Source: Streptosporangium album
GTDB lineage: Bacteria; Actinomycetota; Actinomycetes; Streptosporangiales; Streptosporangiaceae
NCBI RefSeq assembly: GCF_014203795.1
Contig: NZ_JACHJU010000001.1
Coordinates: 1,364,001-1,428,000, forward strand
Direction: 5' to 3'
DNA length: 64,000 nt
In this document: piece after piece, positions 43,899-52,292 of the stretch
Layout of the letters: every line of letters starts with the position of its first letter
Position numbering within the stretch: the first letter of the stretch is position 1
Made by a program: the position numbers and the translations under genes
Notes under the pieces: generated by a model
Databases searched by the model: none
The model's input: the letters and a program-made list of their open reading frames with translations, nothing else
Told to the model about the DNA's origin: nothing

Positions 43899-45556
43899 AT
43901 CACCAGCAGGCCGGCGTCGCGGTGGATCGCCCGGGCGCCGGCGATGCGTTGCCATTGTCCGGAGGACAAGGCTTGGCCTCCCCACCATTCGCGGGCCAGC
44001 AGCGTGCCCAGGCCGCTGCGCAGCACTTCGATCACCGCGTCGGCGCCGCTGGCGGCCGCGGCGCGATGGATGGCCTCGTCCATATCGAACTGAGGCTGGC
44101 CGAGTTGGATGTTCTCCCGGGCGGTCATCGGCCACCTCGCGAATTCCTGTGGGACGACCGCGCACTGCTTCCACAGGGCATGCGGGTCCAGATCACGAGT
44201 GCTGACGCCATCCCAGGTGACCACGCCAGAGGCGGGCAAGTTGAGCCCGGACAGCAGTTTCATGAGCGTGGTCTTGCCGGAGCCGTTCTCGCCCACCACG
44301 GCGACGATCTCGCCTTGCCGGACCTCGAAGTCCACCTCGTGCAAAGTGTCGCTGTCGGCTTCGGGGTAGCGGTAGGTGACCTGGTGCAGCGCCACATGCC
44401 GAGGGTGGTCCGGCACGATGGTGCCGCGATCCAGGCGTTGCCCGGCCGCCTCCTGGACGAACGCTTCCCAGTCGTCAAGGTAGCGGCCGGTGCGCATCAG
44501 CTCTGAGCCGTATCCGACGATGCCGTACAGTCCGCCGGAGGCCGAGCGCAGCGCGAAGACCAGGGTGCCGGCGGCTGCGGCGCTGATGGTCGCGGTGCCG
44601 AGCAGCACCATCACCCCGGCCCACATCAGGGCCGAGGCCAGGCCACTGACAGCGGACCCCACGACGTTGATCCTGACGCGTTGCCAAGCGGCCTGGTCGT
44701 TGACCCGGTCCACTCGCACGCCGCTGGCCCGGTACTTGTCCAGCATGTACGGCGCGAAGGTGTCGGTGCGGATCTGGTCGGCCTGCTCCTTGTGGGTCAG
44801 GTGCCAGCGCAGCATACTCAGCATCCGCCGCTCATGAAATGTTTTCAATATCGCCAGGTAGGCGACCCGCTCACCCGCGATGGATGCCAGCGCCTGCGGA
44901 ACCGCGGTCAGCAGGAGCAACGGCAGCAGGATCGGCGCCAGCGCGGTGATGACCACGGCCGCGGCGACCAACGTGGCCAGGGAGGCCACCAGGTTCTGCG
45001 ACTGGCCGATCATGTCCTGGCTGACCTCCACGCCCCGGTCGGCCTTGTCGCAGCGATCATTGAACCCGGGGTGATCCTAGGCGGCCATCTCCGCGTTCGT
45101 GGCCGCCTCCAGCATGCGGTATTCCGCCTCCCTGGCGATCCGCGGGCCCAGCCGGCGGGACAGTCCCTGGATGGCGATGCCCAGGACCGCGCGAAGGCCG
45201 GCCGCTCCGGCCAGGACCGCGATCGAGGGCAGGGCCGTGCGTAGCTGCGCGGGGTCGTGAGCGGATTGGATCAGCGCACTGAGCGCCGCGGTCGTGGCGA
45301 GCAGGCCGAGCGCTTCCAGCAGGCCGGAGATCACCTGGCAGGCCAGCAGGACGATCACCGCGCGCCGGTCCACGGCCCAGGCCAGGGCGTAGGAGCGGCG
45401 GACCAGGTGCGGTAGACGTCGGCTCAATCGCCTCCAGGTGAGGTGATCCACCCATTCGGTGTTGTCCCCGCCGTTGAAGTTGAACGTCAGCTCTTCGCTG
45501 TGCTGCTGCTGTTGGGGGGCGGTGTCGGTGACGGTGACGGCCGTCTCGTCAGCCAC
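43898..45556 (-). pseudogene. ABC exporter (fused permease-ATPase), nonsense-mutated and truncated
   Basis: From a GTG at 45556 (AGGAGC upstream) the frame encodes the transmembrane half (LLACQVISGLLEALGLLATT...), stops at an in-frame TAG (45077-45079) after NAEMAA, and continues without any shift as DHPGFNDRCDKADRGVEVSQ through the rest of the permease and the ATPase with Walker A GENGSGKTTLM and GQALSSGQWQRIAGARAI. At RDAGLLVI it runs into the MITE end, so Walker B and the C-terminus are lost. A type-I exporter of peptide- or lipid-like cargo, now dead by two independent lesions. Confidence 0.85.
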
Positions 45557-45743
45557 GTCGGCAGCTCCTGTTTCGGGGGTGGAGGAGGGTGTATCTGCGG
45601 GCCGGACACGCGGTGGCCGCGCCGGCGAGGGCCTCCTCATCGGATAGGAGAAAAAGGGCGAGGTCGGTGTGTCTTGCCCTGTGGGGTGCGCGGTTCGGCA
45701 GCGTGGTGGTGCGGAGTTCCGTTACGGTTCCGCAGGTTTGCAT
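45549..45743 (-). CDS. Small ORF in front of the broken ABC exporter
   Basis: 64 aa: begins MQTCGTVTELRTTTLPNR and ends ACPARRYTLLHPRNRSCRRG. GAGAGGTG stands seven bases before its ATG and its end overlaps the exporter start by eight bases, so it was probably co-translated with it. A middle segment DLALFLLSDEEALAG looks like a peptide-leader helix. A cargo peptide of the exporter is conceivable but unproven; it may equally be a decayed gene. The 280 bp upstream toward the IS1380 element hold nothing clear. Confidence 0.35.
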   Translation of the reverse strand: MQTCGTVTELRTTTLPNRAPHRARHTDLALFLLSDEEALAGAATACPARRYTLLHPRNRSCRRG

Positions 45744-46019
45744 GGCCGCATCACCTCTCATTGCAGCAACGATCAGTTCTCGCATGTGCGCTGTGCGTAA
45801 CGTCTCAGCCTGAATCCACCGAGCGTCTTTGAATGATCGTTTCTAAGTTCGATTCCTCCATGAGGGCCGTTTCTCTCGGTGTTCGGCAGGTGGAGTCCTG
45901 TTTTCGGGCGTGATGGGGCCGCCGCTGGCGGGTTCTGCGGCTTGTCCGGGTCATGCGGTTCGGGGCGGTCGGTAGCGGTGTCGCCGGTGGCTGGGTAGGC
46001 CGTCAAGGTGCTGGCGGGG

Positions 46020-47500
46020 TGGTGCCTGTGAGATGGGATATCAAGCGGCTCGGGCGAGCGGTGGCGAGCGAAGCGCGTCGAAGAGGTTCATCCAGGCGGG
46101 CTGCCAGGGCCAGTGGCCGGGCAGGTGGAGGGTGATATGGCCGCGCCCGTGCCGGGCGAGGCGGGCGGGTACGGCGATGAGGTGGCGGCGCAGAGTGGCT
46201 CCACGTGCTCGTGCGCAGCGGGCTCCGGACAGGCAACCGGCGGCGCGGAGCAGGTTGTGGCTGATCGTGGCCAGTGCCAGCCAGGCGGCGTTGGCCGCGA
46301 AATTACCGGAGGGCAGGTGAGCCAGCGGCCCGGAGATCAGATCGGCGAAGATCTGCTCGATGATCGCGTGATCACGATGCTGTCCTTCGGCCTGGATCAG
46401 CTCATACGGAGTGTCGGTGAACACGGCGTGGTAGCGATAGCACGGGTGGTGGCCGGGGTCGGTCTGCTCACCCAGTCGTTTGACCCGGCGCACGATCAGG
46501 CGGGCGGTTACGGCCTGCCCCTTCTTGGAGGTGAACGCGGTGTAGCGGGTCTCGGCGACCTCGGCATCGGAGATCCACTGCCCGGATTCCTCGTCCAAGA
46601 TGGCGTTGGGGTAGCTGATCGGGGTCCAGGCGCCCTGGGGGATCGCGGCGATCGCCGCCTTGATTTTGGGGTCCATCTTCGCGGTGAAGGAGAACCGGAC
46701 ATCGGCTCGCCGGCAGGCGCCGATGACCTTGGCGCTGTAGTAGGCCGCATCGCCTCGGCAGAGCAGGATGCCGGTGGCTCCGGCCTCCCGGGCCGTATTG
46801 ATCGACTCGGTCACGAAGGTGTCTGCGCCGCGGGCGGAGTTGGCGGTGCCGCCGCGCAACCGACTGGCGGTGATGACCGGGGCGGCCAGTGGGGTGGACA
46901 GGGCCGAGGCGAGCACGTTGAGACCGCGGACCCGCAGGCTCTTGCCTTGAATCTTGGTGTGCCCGAACCCGGCGCCCTGTTTGGTCGGCCCGTAAATCCG
47001 TTTTTGCATCGAGTCCAGATCGAGGAACGCCAGCACGTCCACGCCGGGCAGCAGCGGTGTGTGCGCGGCCAGACGGGCCAGCAGGCGGCGGCCGACCTTC
47101 CCGATCTGCCGCACGTTGCCCCACGTCAGACAGCGCAGAAACGACCCGAGCGTGGAGGGGGCGCGGATCCCGGCAAACAACTTATCCATCCCGCCGTGGC
47201 GCAGCACGTCCAGATCATCGATGCTGTCGGCCCCGGCGATCATCCCGGCCACGATCGAGCCGATTTTCAGCGGGGCATTCACCCCGAGTCGGTCGGCGAT
47301 GGTCACGTGCTCCTGAGCCAGACCGGCCAGGTCACAGCGCTCGGCCAGGCGCATCACCGGCAGCAGGCCTGCGTAGGCGACCGTGTGCTGGTCATCGAAG
47401 ATCGCATGGGTGTGGGCGGGAGCGTGAGACAATCGCACTTACGACGTGCCCTCTTGATTCGGCGGCTGGAAGCGTAGAGAACTCCCATCCTGCCAGGTCA
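46020..47500. mobile_element. IS1380-family insertion sequence
   Basis: The transposase gene fills most of this stretch. Short related sequences containing GATGGGA occur near 46032 and, inverted, near 47487, and may be part of the terminal inverted repeats. Exact ends and target duplication could not be settled by eye, so the borders are approximate. Confidence 0.6.
46041..47438 (-). CDS. IS1380-family transposase
   Basis: 465 aa, full length for the family. An N-terminal DNA-binding part (GLAQEHVTIADRLGVNAPLK, SIVAGMIAGADSIDDLDVLR) is followed by a DDE core with VLAFLDLDSMQKRIYGPTKQ, the second Asp in TGILLCRGDAAYYSAKVI, and a C-terminal Glu-containing helix near HRDHAIIEQIFADLISGPLAH. No frameshift or early stop is visible, so the element may still be active. 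Sits between the dead ABC exporter and the small-gene region. Confidence 0.88.
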   Translation of the reverse strand: MRLSHAPAHTHAIFDDQHTVAYAGLLPVMRLAERCDLAGLAQEHVTIADRLGVNAPLKIGSIVAGMIAGADSIDDLDVLRHGGMDKLFAGIRAPSTLGSFLRCLTWGNVRQIGKVGRRLLARLAAHTPLLPGVDVLAFLDLDSMQKRIYGPTKQGAGFGHTKIQGKSLRVRGLNVLASALSTPLAAPVITASRLRGGTANSARGADTFVTESINTAREAGATGILLCRGDAAYYSAKVIGACRRADVRFSFTAKMDPKIKAAIAAIPQGAWTPISYPNAILDEESGQWISDAEVAETRYTAFTSKKGQAVTARLIVRRVKRLGEQTDPGHHPCYRYHAVFTDTPYELIQAEGQHRDHAIIEQIFADLISGPLAHLPSGNFAANAAWLALATISHNLLRAAGCLSGARCARARGATLRRHLIAVPARLARHGRGHITLHLPGHWPWQPAWMNLFDALRSPPLARAA

Positions 47501-47512
47501 GAGGGCATCGTC

Positions 47513-47647
47513 ATGTCTACGGTCCAGCCCTCACCTGATAACGCTCGGTGGATTCAGGCTCAGGCTAGACGTGCAGGGATTATTTTTGTCCAGGATTGGC
47601 CGCAAGATTTGCCGGACACGGCAGCATGCGGCGGAAGTTCTGTCTAG
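47513..47647 (+). CDS. Small ORF of unknown nature, possibly the start of a broken gene
   Basis: 44 codons, opening MSTVQPSPDNARWIQAQARR and closing DLPDTAACGGSSV, with GAGGGC before the ATG. In the next frame, from about 47620, the sequence continues protein-like (HAAEVLSRAAEFGLIEFHKM, then AAVNAVRGLLRGRGA). This suggests one gene with a frameshift near 47625. I recognise no family. Lies at the right edge of the IS1380 element. Confidence 0.3.
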   Translation: MSTVQPSPDNARWIQAQARRAGIIFVQDWPQDLPDTAACGGSSV

Positions 47648-47874
47648 AGCCGCCGAATTCGGTCTAATTGAATTCCATAAAATGGCGGCCGTAAATGCGG
47701 TGAGGGGCCTGCTGCGCGGGCGAGGAGCCGCCGCCGGGTTCGATCCTGGCTCACGGGCGGGAGGGAAGACGAGCCCCTGGGGGGCCGGCGGCGCTTCGCT
47801 GGAAGGTACTCAGACACGCACAGCCCGTTTCCTCACAGTGCTCGCTATCTGAATCTGATTGCGCTACCTTGTCG

Positions 47875-47886
47875 ATCACTAGTGAT
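47875..47886. promoter_or_regulatory. Palindromic operator candidate
   Basis: ATCACTAGTGAT is a perfect 12-bp palindrome that ends one base before the Shine-Dalgarno (AGGAGGGG) of the small gene at 47899. In that place a bound protein would block transcription start or the ribosome site, as in self-regulated ribbon-helix-helix systems. Confidence 0.5.
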
Positions 47887-47898
47887 AGGAGGGGCAGG

Positions 47899-48198
47899 AT
47901 GGCACAACCACACAAGGGGGAGCGGGCCGTCACGACGTTCCGCACGGTCCCGGACTTGAAGACCCGCATGGTGGATGAGTCCAAAGCCGCTGGCTCCCCT
48001 GACCTCACCGCCTACCTGGTCGAGCTGTTGTCCGCACTGCACCCTGACCCGGAGCTCCACCCCGAAGCGGCCAAGGCCGCCAAGCCGGTGGTGAAGGCCC
48101 TGCTGGCTGCCGCTCGCGACATGCGGGCCGAGGATCTGCGGGCCGCGCGAAACCAGCTCGAGCTTCCGTCACTGTCCAAGGACCACGCTGCGGCGTAG
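47899..48198 (+). CDS. Small putative DNA-binding (ribbon-helix-helix-like) protein
   Basis: 99 aa from the ATG at 47899. ERAVTTFRTVPDLKTRMVDE, SKAAGSPDLTAYLVELLSAL has the short strand plus two-helix pattern of ribbon-helix-helix regulators. The rest is a charged helical tail (VKALLAAARDMRAEDLRAAR). Small proteins of this kind are frequent on integrative elements and plasmids. The perfect palindrome directly upstream supports autoregulation. The family is not certain. Confidence 0.5.
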   Translation: MAQPHKGERAVTTFRTVPDLKTRMVDESKAAGSPDLTAYLVELLSALHPDPELHPEAAKAAKPVVKALLAAARDMRAEDLRAARNQLELPSLSKDHAAA

Positions 48199-48259
48199 CC
48201 GCCTGTAAGGAGACGTAAACCCGCCGGGGACGGCGGACAACTGCATACGACCAAAGGAA

Positions 48260-48305
48260 AAGGCCCCCGCGCCTAATGCTTGCCGGCTTCCGGCGCGAGG
48301 ACCTT
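48260..48305 (+). terminator. Terminator hairpin after the small regulator gene
   Basis: AAGGCCCCCGCGCC pairs imperfectly with GGCGCGAGGACCTT across a 17-base loop, followed by CTT. It would end the transcript that begins at the palindrome near 47880. Confidence 0.5.
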
Positions 48306-48382
48306 CTTAGGTAGACATCCGGCCCGACGCGGATCGGCCGAGGCTTTTTCGTGCCGTGCCGGTGTCCAGAGGTCTGGGGACC

Positions 48383-48532
48383 ATGTTAGACGATGGATCT
48401 CCGGGCGGGGAAGTCGCGCGCGAAATCGGCGTGTCCTACTCTGCCCGGCTTGCTACCGGACGCGCCGTCGACAAATCGACGTTGGCCGGGATATACGGGG
48501 TTGAGGAACAGCGGAACAGCCGTTGGCGGTAG
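48383..48532 (+). pseudogene. Fragment of a helix-turn-helix-like protein cut by the 35-bp repeat
   Basis: 49 codons. GGEVAREIGVSYSARLATGR and AVDKSTLAGIYG look like part of a DNA-binding or replication protein. Its last residues, GVEEQRNSRWR, come from the 35-bp repeat and are identical to the tail of the truncated ABC exporter frame, showing that the same element end broke both genes. Confidence 0.45.
48496..48530 (+). repeat. Third (solo) copy of the 35-bp terminal repeat
   Basis: It is identical to the right end of the MITE-like element (43864-43898, inverted) and differs by one base from the left end. It points rightward, toward the group II intron. No partner copy in the opposite direction was found to its right in this window. 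Confidence 0.85.
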
Positions 48533-48624
48533 GGTCGGGAGCTGGCGCGGTGGTGATCATGGTTGACGGTAGGGCCCAGGGCCTGTCTTCCGCCGGTTTC
48601 CCGGTCGGCTGTGCTCTCCCTGGT

Positions 48625-50709
48625 GTCCGTGATCAGGTCACTCCGTTTCCAGCTCCCGCCGCATCGAACTGGGCGTGCGGTTCTCCCGCACCCAGCTCAC
48701 CGACGCCGTTCACCGCCGGTATTCAGCTTCTCCCGCCAGGGCTTGCCGGCCCTGGGCGGGACGACGATTCCAGACAGCTTGATCAGACCGCACTGGTCCG
48801 GCGAGCGGCAGGCGACCACGTCGATGCCGAAGCGCCGTCCGCGTTTGTGTCGCTTCCCGATAAAGATCGCCAGCCGATGAGTCGCGTAGTGCCTGATCTT
48901 GCCGATGCGGATCGTGGAGTGGCCGTACTCGAAGTACGTCGCCCACCCGCGCAGGAAGGCGTTCACCTCCTGCACGACCGCCTCGACCGACATCCACAGC
49001 CGCGACCGGTGGGTGAGGTCCCGGATCCGGTCACGGGCGTGGATCATCGCCTTATCTGCAGGCCGGCGAGCTAGGAACACCACACCTCTGCTTCCAGTGG
49101 TTCCGCGCCTCCCCCGAGAGCGCACCATCCGATGGTGGAAGCCCAGGAAGTCAAAACCAGGGCCTCCTTCCTCCAGGTGGATGATGGCCGTCTTGGCCTC
49201 CTTCGGCTCCAGGCCGAGTTCGGCCGGCAGCTCCCGCAGCCGCGCGAGCGCGGCCTCGGCCTGCTGCCGGGATCTGCACATCACCAGCAGATCGTCGACG
49301 AACCGGATGATCACACCGTGCTCGCGTCCGTCCCATGTCCGGTCGATCCGGTGCAGGTAGACGTTGCAGAGCAGCGGCGAGATCGGACCGCCCTGGGCGG
49401 CTCCGGTCACCTCACGCCGGACCTGTCCGTCCTGCATGACACCGGCTCGCAGGATCCGCCGGATCAGCTTCAAGACCGCCTGGTCGCAGACGTGTTCCTC
49501 GATCGCTTGCATCAACCGATCTTGCGGAATCGCCGAAAAGCAGTTGGCGATGTCCGTCTCGACCACCCACCGGCGGCCCCGCCAAGCCTCATCGATGACG
49601 ACTTGAAGCGCGTCGTGAGTCGCGCGTTTCGGGCGGAACCCGAAGCTGCACGGCAGGAAGTCCGCTTCGAAGACCGGCTCAAGCACGATCTTCAACGCGG
49701 CCTGCACGACCCGGTCCCGAACCGTCGAGATCGACAGCGGCCGGTACTCCTCCGCCCGTCCGGGCTTGGGGATCAGTACCCCACGCGCGGGCAGCGGTCG
49801 GTATCGGCCTTCTTGCAGTTCGGCGGCCGGCTCGTCCACGAGGCGGACTGCCTCGCACTCGTGTTCGATCTGGTCCAAAGTGGTCCGGTCGATGCCGGGT
49901 GCACCATTGTCGGCGCGCACCGCGACCCACCCACGCCACAGGACGTCCCTGCGGGAGACCTTGTCCATGAGCGCGTGAAACCGTCGTCCGGGATCGGCCT
50001 TGGCCGTCCGGTAGAGCGTGTGCTGCAGGGCACGCACCTTGTCCAAGGAAGCCTTCACCAGGGCGGTGGGACCAGCCGAAACCTCGGCACTCACCGGGCA
50101 CCTCCATCTGCCCCGGCATCATCTGGGGCGTCTGCATCAGCACGCGTCGACGAAGCAGGGGCCCTTCCCTCACCGCCGGTTATGCTGTCCGATCGGCTCA
50201 AGCGGTACTACGGCCCCCTCCGACGCCCACCCGGCCAGCCATCCACTTCCCGAGGTCATCGGTTATAGGACGCCACGCTCCGATGACACATATCCGCAGG
50301 TCATCGGGCCGGGGAGGGCCTCCCCAGTTCCCGCCGCCACTATCGATACGTTCCGTGCCCCATACGCCGGGGAGTTCATGACGTCTGCGCTTCCAGGCTC
50401 TTGGCCGCTTCCATGGCCTTCACCCCGATTTCGAGGGGCTCGGCTCTCCCTTGTCCCACCCCGAAGGGCGGCTGAGTAACGACGCCGCAGGCTTCGCTTC
50501 ATGCTACGGACCGCATCCTCGCTCCCCCTCTTACAGGGCCTATGACGCTGGGCTTCGACCCCGCCCGTTTCCAGACGAAACCGCCAGCCTGCTACCGGGC
50601 CTCCTGGCAGCTACCCGGACCGGACTCCCACCGGCAAGCGACGACGAGCTTACGAACAACAAGATCAGCCGCTACGTCACGGCTTCACCTCCTGCTCTGC
50701 TGGGCGCAC
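48625..50709 (-). mobile_element. Group II intron
   Basis: On the minus strand the intron opens with GTGCGCCC at 50709, matching the group II 5' consensus GTGYG. It contains a reverse transcriptase gene and ends in a clear domain V at 48698-48666: GAGCTGGGTGCGG, loop GAGAA, CCGCAC-G-CCCAGTTC, with the usual two-base bulge. Domain VI and the exact 3' end could not be fixed; about 48625 is an estimate. A 6-bp hairpin GAAAAC/GTTTTC (50711-50727) lies one base outside the 5' end, as in introns that insert behind terminator-like stems. The non-coding domains I-IV fill 50095-50709. Confidence 0.85.
48697..50094 (-). CDS. Group II intron reverse transcriptase/maturase
   Basis: 465 aa from a GTG at 50094. 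RT blocks follow in order: RGVLIPKPGRAEEYRPLSIS, TVRDRVVQAALKIVLEPVFE, FGFRPKRATHDALQVV, VVETDIANCFSAIPQDRL, AAQGGPISPLLCNVYLHRID and the catalytic IIRFVDDLLVM (F-V-D-D instead of Y-A-D-D). The maturase (group II intron maturase-specific) domain includes VNAFLRGWATYFEYGHST. No HNH endonuclease is evident at the C-terminus. The stop codon overlaps the first bases of domain V. Splices and copies the intron. Confidence 0.92.
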   Translation of the reverse strand: MSAEVSAGPTALVKASLDKVRALQHTLYRTAKADPGRRFHALMDKVSRRDVLWRGWVAVRADNGAPGIDRTTLDQIEHECEAVRLVDEPAAELQEGRYRPLPARGVLIPKPGRAEEYRPLSISTVRDRVVQAALKIVLEPVFEADFLPCSFGFRPKRATHDALQVVIDEAWRGRRWVVETDIANCFSAIPQDRLMQAIEEHVCDQAVLKLIRRILRAGVMQDGQVRREVTGAAQGGPISPLLCNVYLHRIDRTWDGREHGVIIRFVDDLLVMCRSRQQAEAALARLRELPAELGLEPKEAKTAIIHLEEGGPGFDFLGFHHRMVRSRGRRGTTGSRGVVFLARRPADKAMIHARDRIRDLTHRSRLWMSVEAVVQEVNAFLRGWATYFEYGHSTIRIGKIRHYATHRLAIFIGKRHKRGRRFGIDVVACRSPDQCGLIKLSGIVVPPRAGKPWREKLNTGGERRR

Positions 50710-50816
50710 GGAAAACGCTCAGTTTTCGTCTCTAGCCGCGCTGAATTAAGGGGAATGCAGGGACGAGCGAGTATAGAAAAGAACTGCCGGATTTTGCGGG
50801 CAGGGAAGGGTATCCA

Positions 50817-51983
50817 ATGCGTCCGAGGGAAGCGTTCAAGGCTTTGATCATAGGTGGGTCTGTCGGGGGTCTGGCAGCGGCTCATGAGTTGCGGGCGGTC
50901 GGTGCGGAAACTGTCGTGTACGAGCGGTCGGCGGGCAGGATGCAGGCCCGTGGCGCTGGGATCGTCATGCAGCCGGAGGTGGAGGCGCTGTTGGCCGGCC
51001 TGGGCATGTCCGCGGAGTCGGTGAGTGTCGAACTGCGTGAGCGCCAGCAGCTTCACATCCACGGCAGTCCCGACCGGTATGAGGCCCCGCAGTTGATGAC
51101 GGCCTGGGACACTCTCTACCGGGCGTTGCGGGAACCCCTCGCCGGGGTCTGTTACCGCTTGGACAGTGCCCTTAGGCGGGTTCAGGTGGAAGGTTCTGAC
51201 GTCACGGCCGAGTTCGCTGACGGCTACACGGCTCAGGGCAATTTCCTGGTGGGCGCGGACGGGATCGGCTCGGCCACGCGGCGGCTGCTCGATCCCGCCG
51301 CGCGTCCCGCGTACGCCGGGTATGTGGCCTGGCGAGGGCTGGAACCGGAGTCGGCCCTGCCCGGTGGCCTTCTGGACCTGCTGGCGGGCCGGTTCACGTT
51401 CTTCGGCGCGGACGGCCTGCAGATGCTGTGCTACCTGGTCCCTGGTCCCGGCGGTGAGCTGGCTGTGGGCTCCAGGCGGGTCAACTGGGTGTGGTACACA
51501 AACGTGCTCGAGCGTGACATTCCACGGCTGCTTGCGAGCCGGTCCGGAAGGCGGTTCACGACCTTCCTGCCGCCTGGGGAGATGCGTCCGGACGTCGTCG
51601 CGGAGGTTATTGCCACGGCGGAGGCATCACTTCCGCCGCCGTTCGCGGAGCTCGTGCGCCACGGTGAGGTCTTCATGCAGCCTGTCTTCGACCTTCGTCC
51701 GTTTCGGATGGTCGCCGACCATGCGGCTCTCATCGGCGACGCCGCCGGAACGGTCCGGCCGCACACCGCCTCCGGGACCTCCAAGGCCTTCGGTGACGCG
51801 GCCGGCCTCGCCGCGGCCATGCACGGATGGACACCCGGTCAAGACCTTCCCGCCCGGCGGCTGGCGGACTGGGAAGAGCAGCGACTAATTCACCTGGTGA
51901 GGCTGTCGGAGATGGGGATCAACCTGGCTGAGCGGTCAGCACTCGGGACGGCCACCGGCCGCCAGTTCTTCGCCTCCGCCTGA
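50817..51983 (+). CDS. FAD-dependent aromatic-ring monooxygenase
   Basis: 388 aa. FAD-binding AALIIGGSVGGLAAAHELRA-like start (KALIIGGSVGGLAAAHELRA), the middle motif FLVGADGIGSATRRLL and the second FAD motif HAALIGDAAGTVRPHTASGT are all present, the plan of group A flavoprotein hydroxylases. The closest pattern I know is 2,6-dihydroxypyridine 3-monooxygenase. ATG at 50817 after GGGAAGGG. Together with the convergent molybdenum hydroxylase it suggests stepwise hydroxylation of an N-heteroaromatic ring; the substrate is inferred only. Confidence 0.85.
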   Translation: MRPREAFKALIIGGSVGGLAAAHELRAVGAETVVYERSAGRMQARGAGIVMQPEVEALLAGLGMSAESVSVELRERQQLHIHGSPDRYEAPQLMTAWDTLYRALREPLAGVCYRLDSALRRVQVEGSDVTAEFADGYTAQGNFLVGADGIGSATRRLLDPAARPAYAGYVAWRGLEPESALPGGLLDLLAGRFTFFGADGLQMLCYLVPGPGGELAVGSRRVNWVWYTNVLERDIPRLLASRSGRRFTTFLPPGEMRPDVVAEVIATAEASLPPPFAELVRHGEVFMQPVFDLRPFRMVADHAALIGDAAGTVRPHTASGTSKAFGDAAGLAAAMHGWTPGQDLPARRLADWEEQRLIHLVRLSEMGINLAERSALGTATGRQFFASA

Positions 51984-52292
51984 GGGGTCCGCGTGGGTGG
52001 GGCGCGGCGGCAGGCCGGCTGCTTGCGCTTCGAACATCCGCTCAGGACCGCCACCCGTGCCCTCACCGCCCGAGCCGGGCGCGGGCGCAGTCGCCCCGGT
52101 ACACGAAGCAGATCCGCAAAGCCGGTAGTTCCCCATGACGCCGTCGAGGATCACACAGGCCACGCGGTCGTCGTCTCGACCTGGTTGCCGAGCAGGTTGA
52201 CCAGGTAGTGGCATTCCCACTCAGGGCGGGCAGCTGCAGCGGGTGCATGAGGACGGCCTGCGGCCGCTGCCCGGCGGGAGATGACCTGCCCA
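51984..52292. other. 309-bp gap with no recognised gene
   Basis: Between the convergent monooxygenase gene and the iron-sulfur subunit gene. Short open frames on both strands are proline/arginine-rich or broken, and I see no clear terminator or repeat. A minus-strand stretch (ECHYLVNLLGNQVETTT, then after a shift ILDGVMGNYRLCG) could be a decayed gene. Confidence 0.4.

Noticed and set aside
45773-46006. 77-codon frame upstream of the small ORF and ABC exporter
   Set aside because: Pro/Asp/Arg-rich without ribosome site or similarity to anything known to me.
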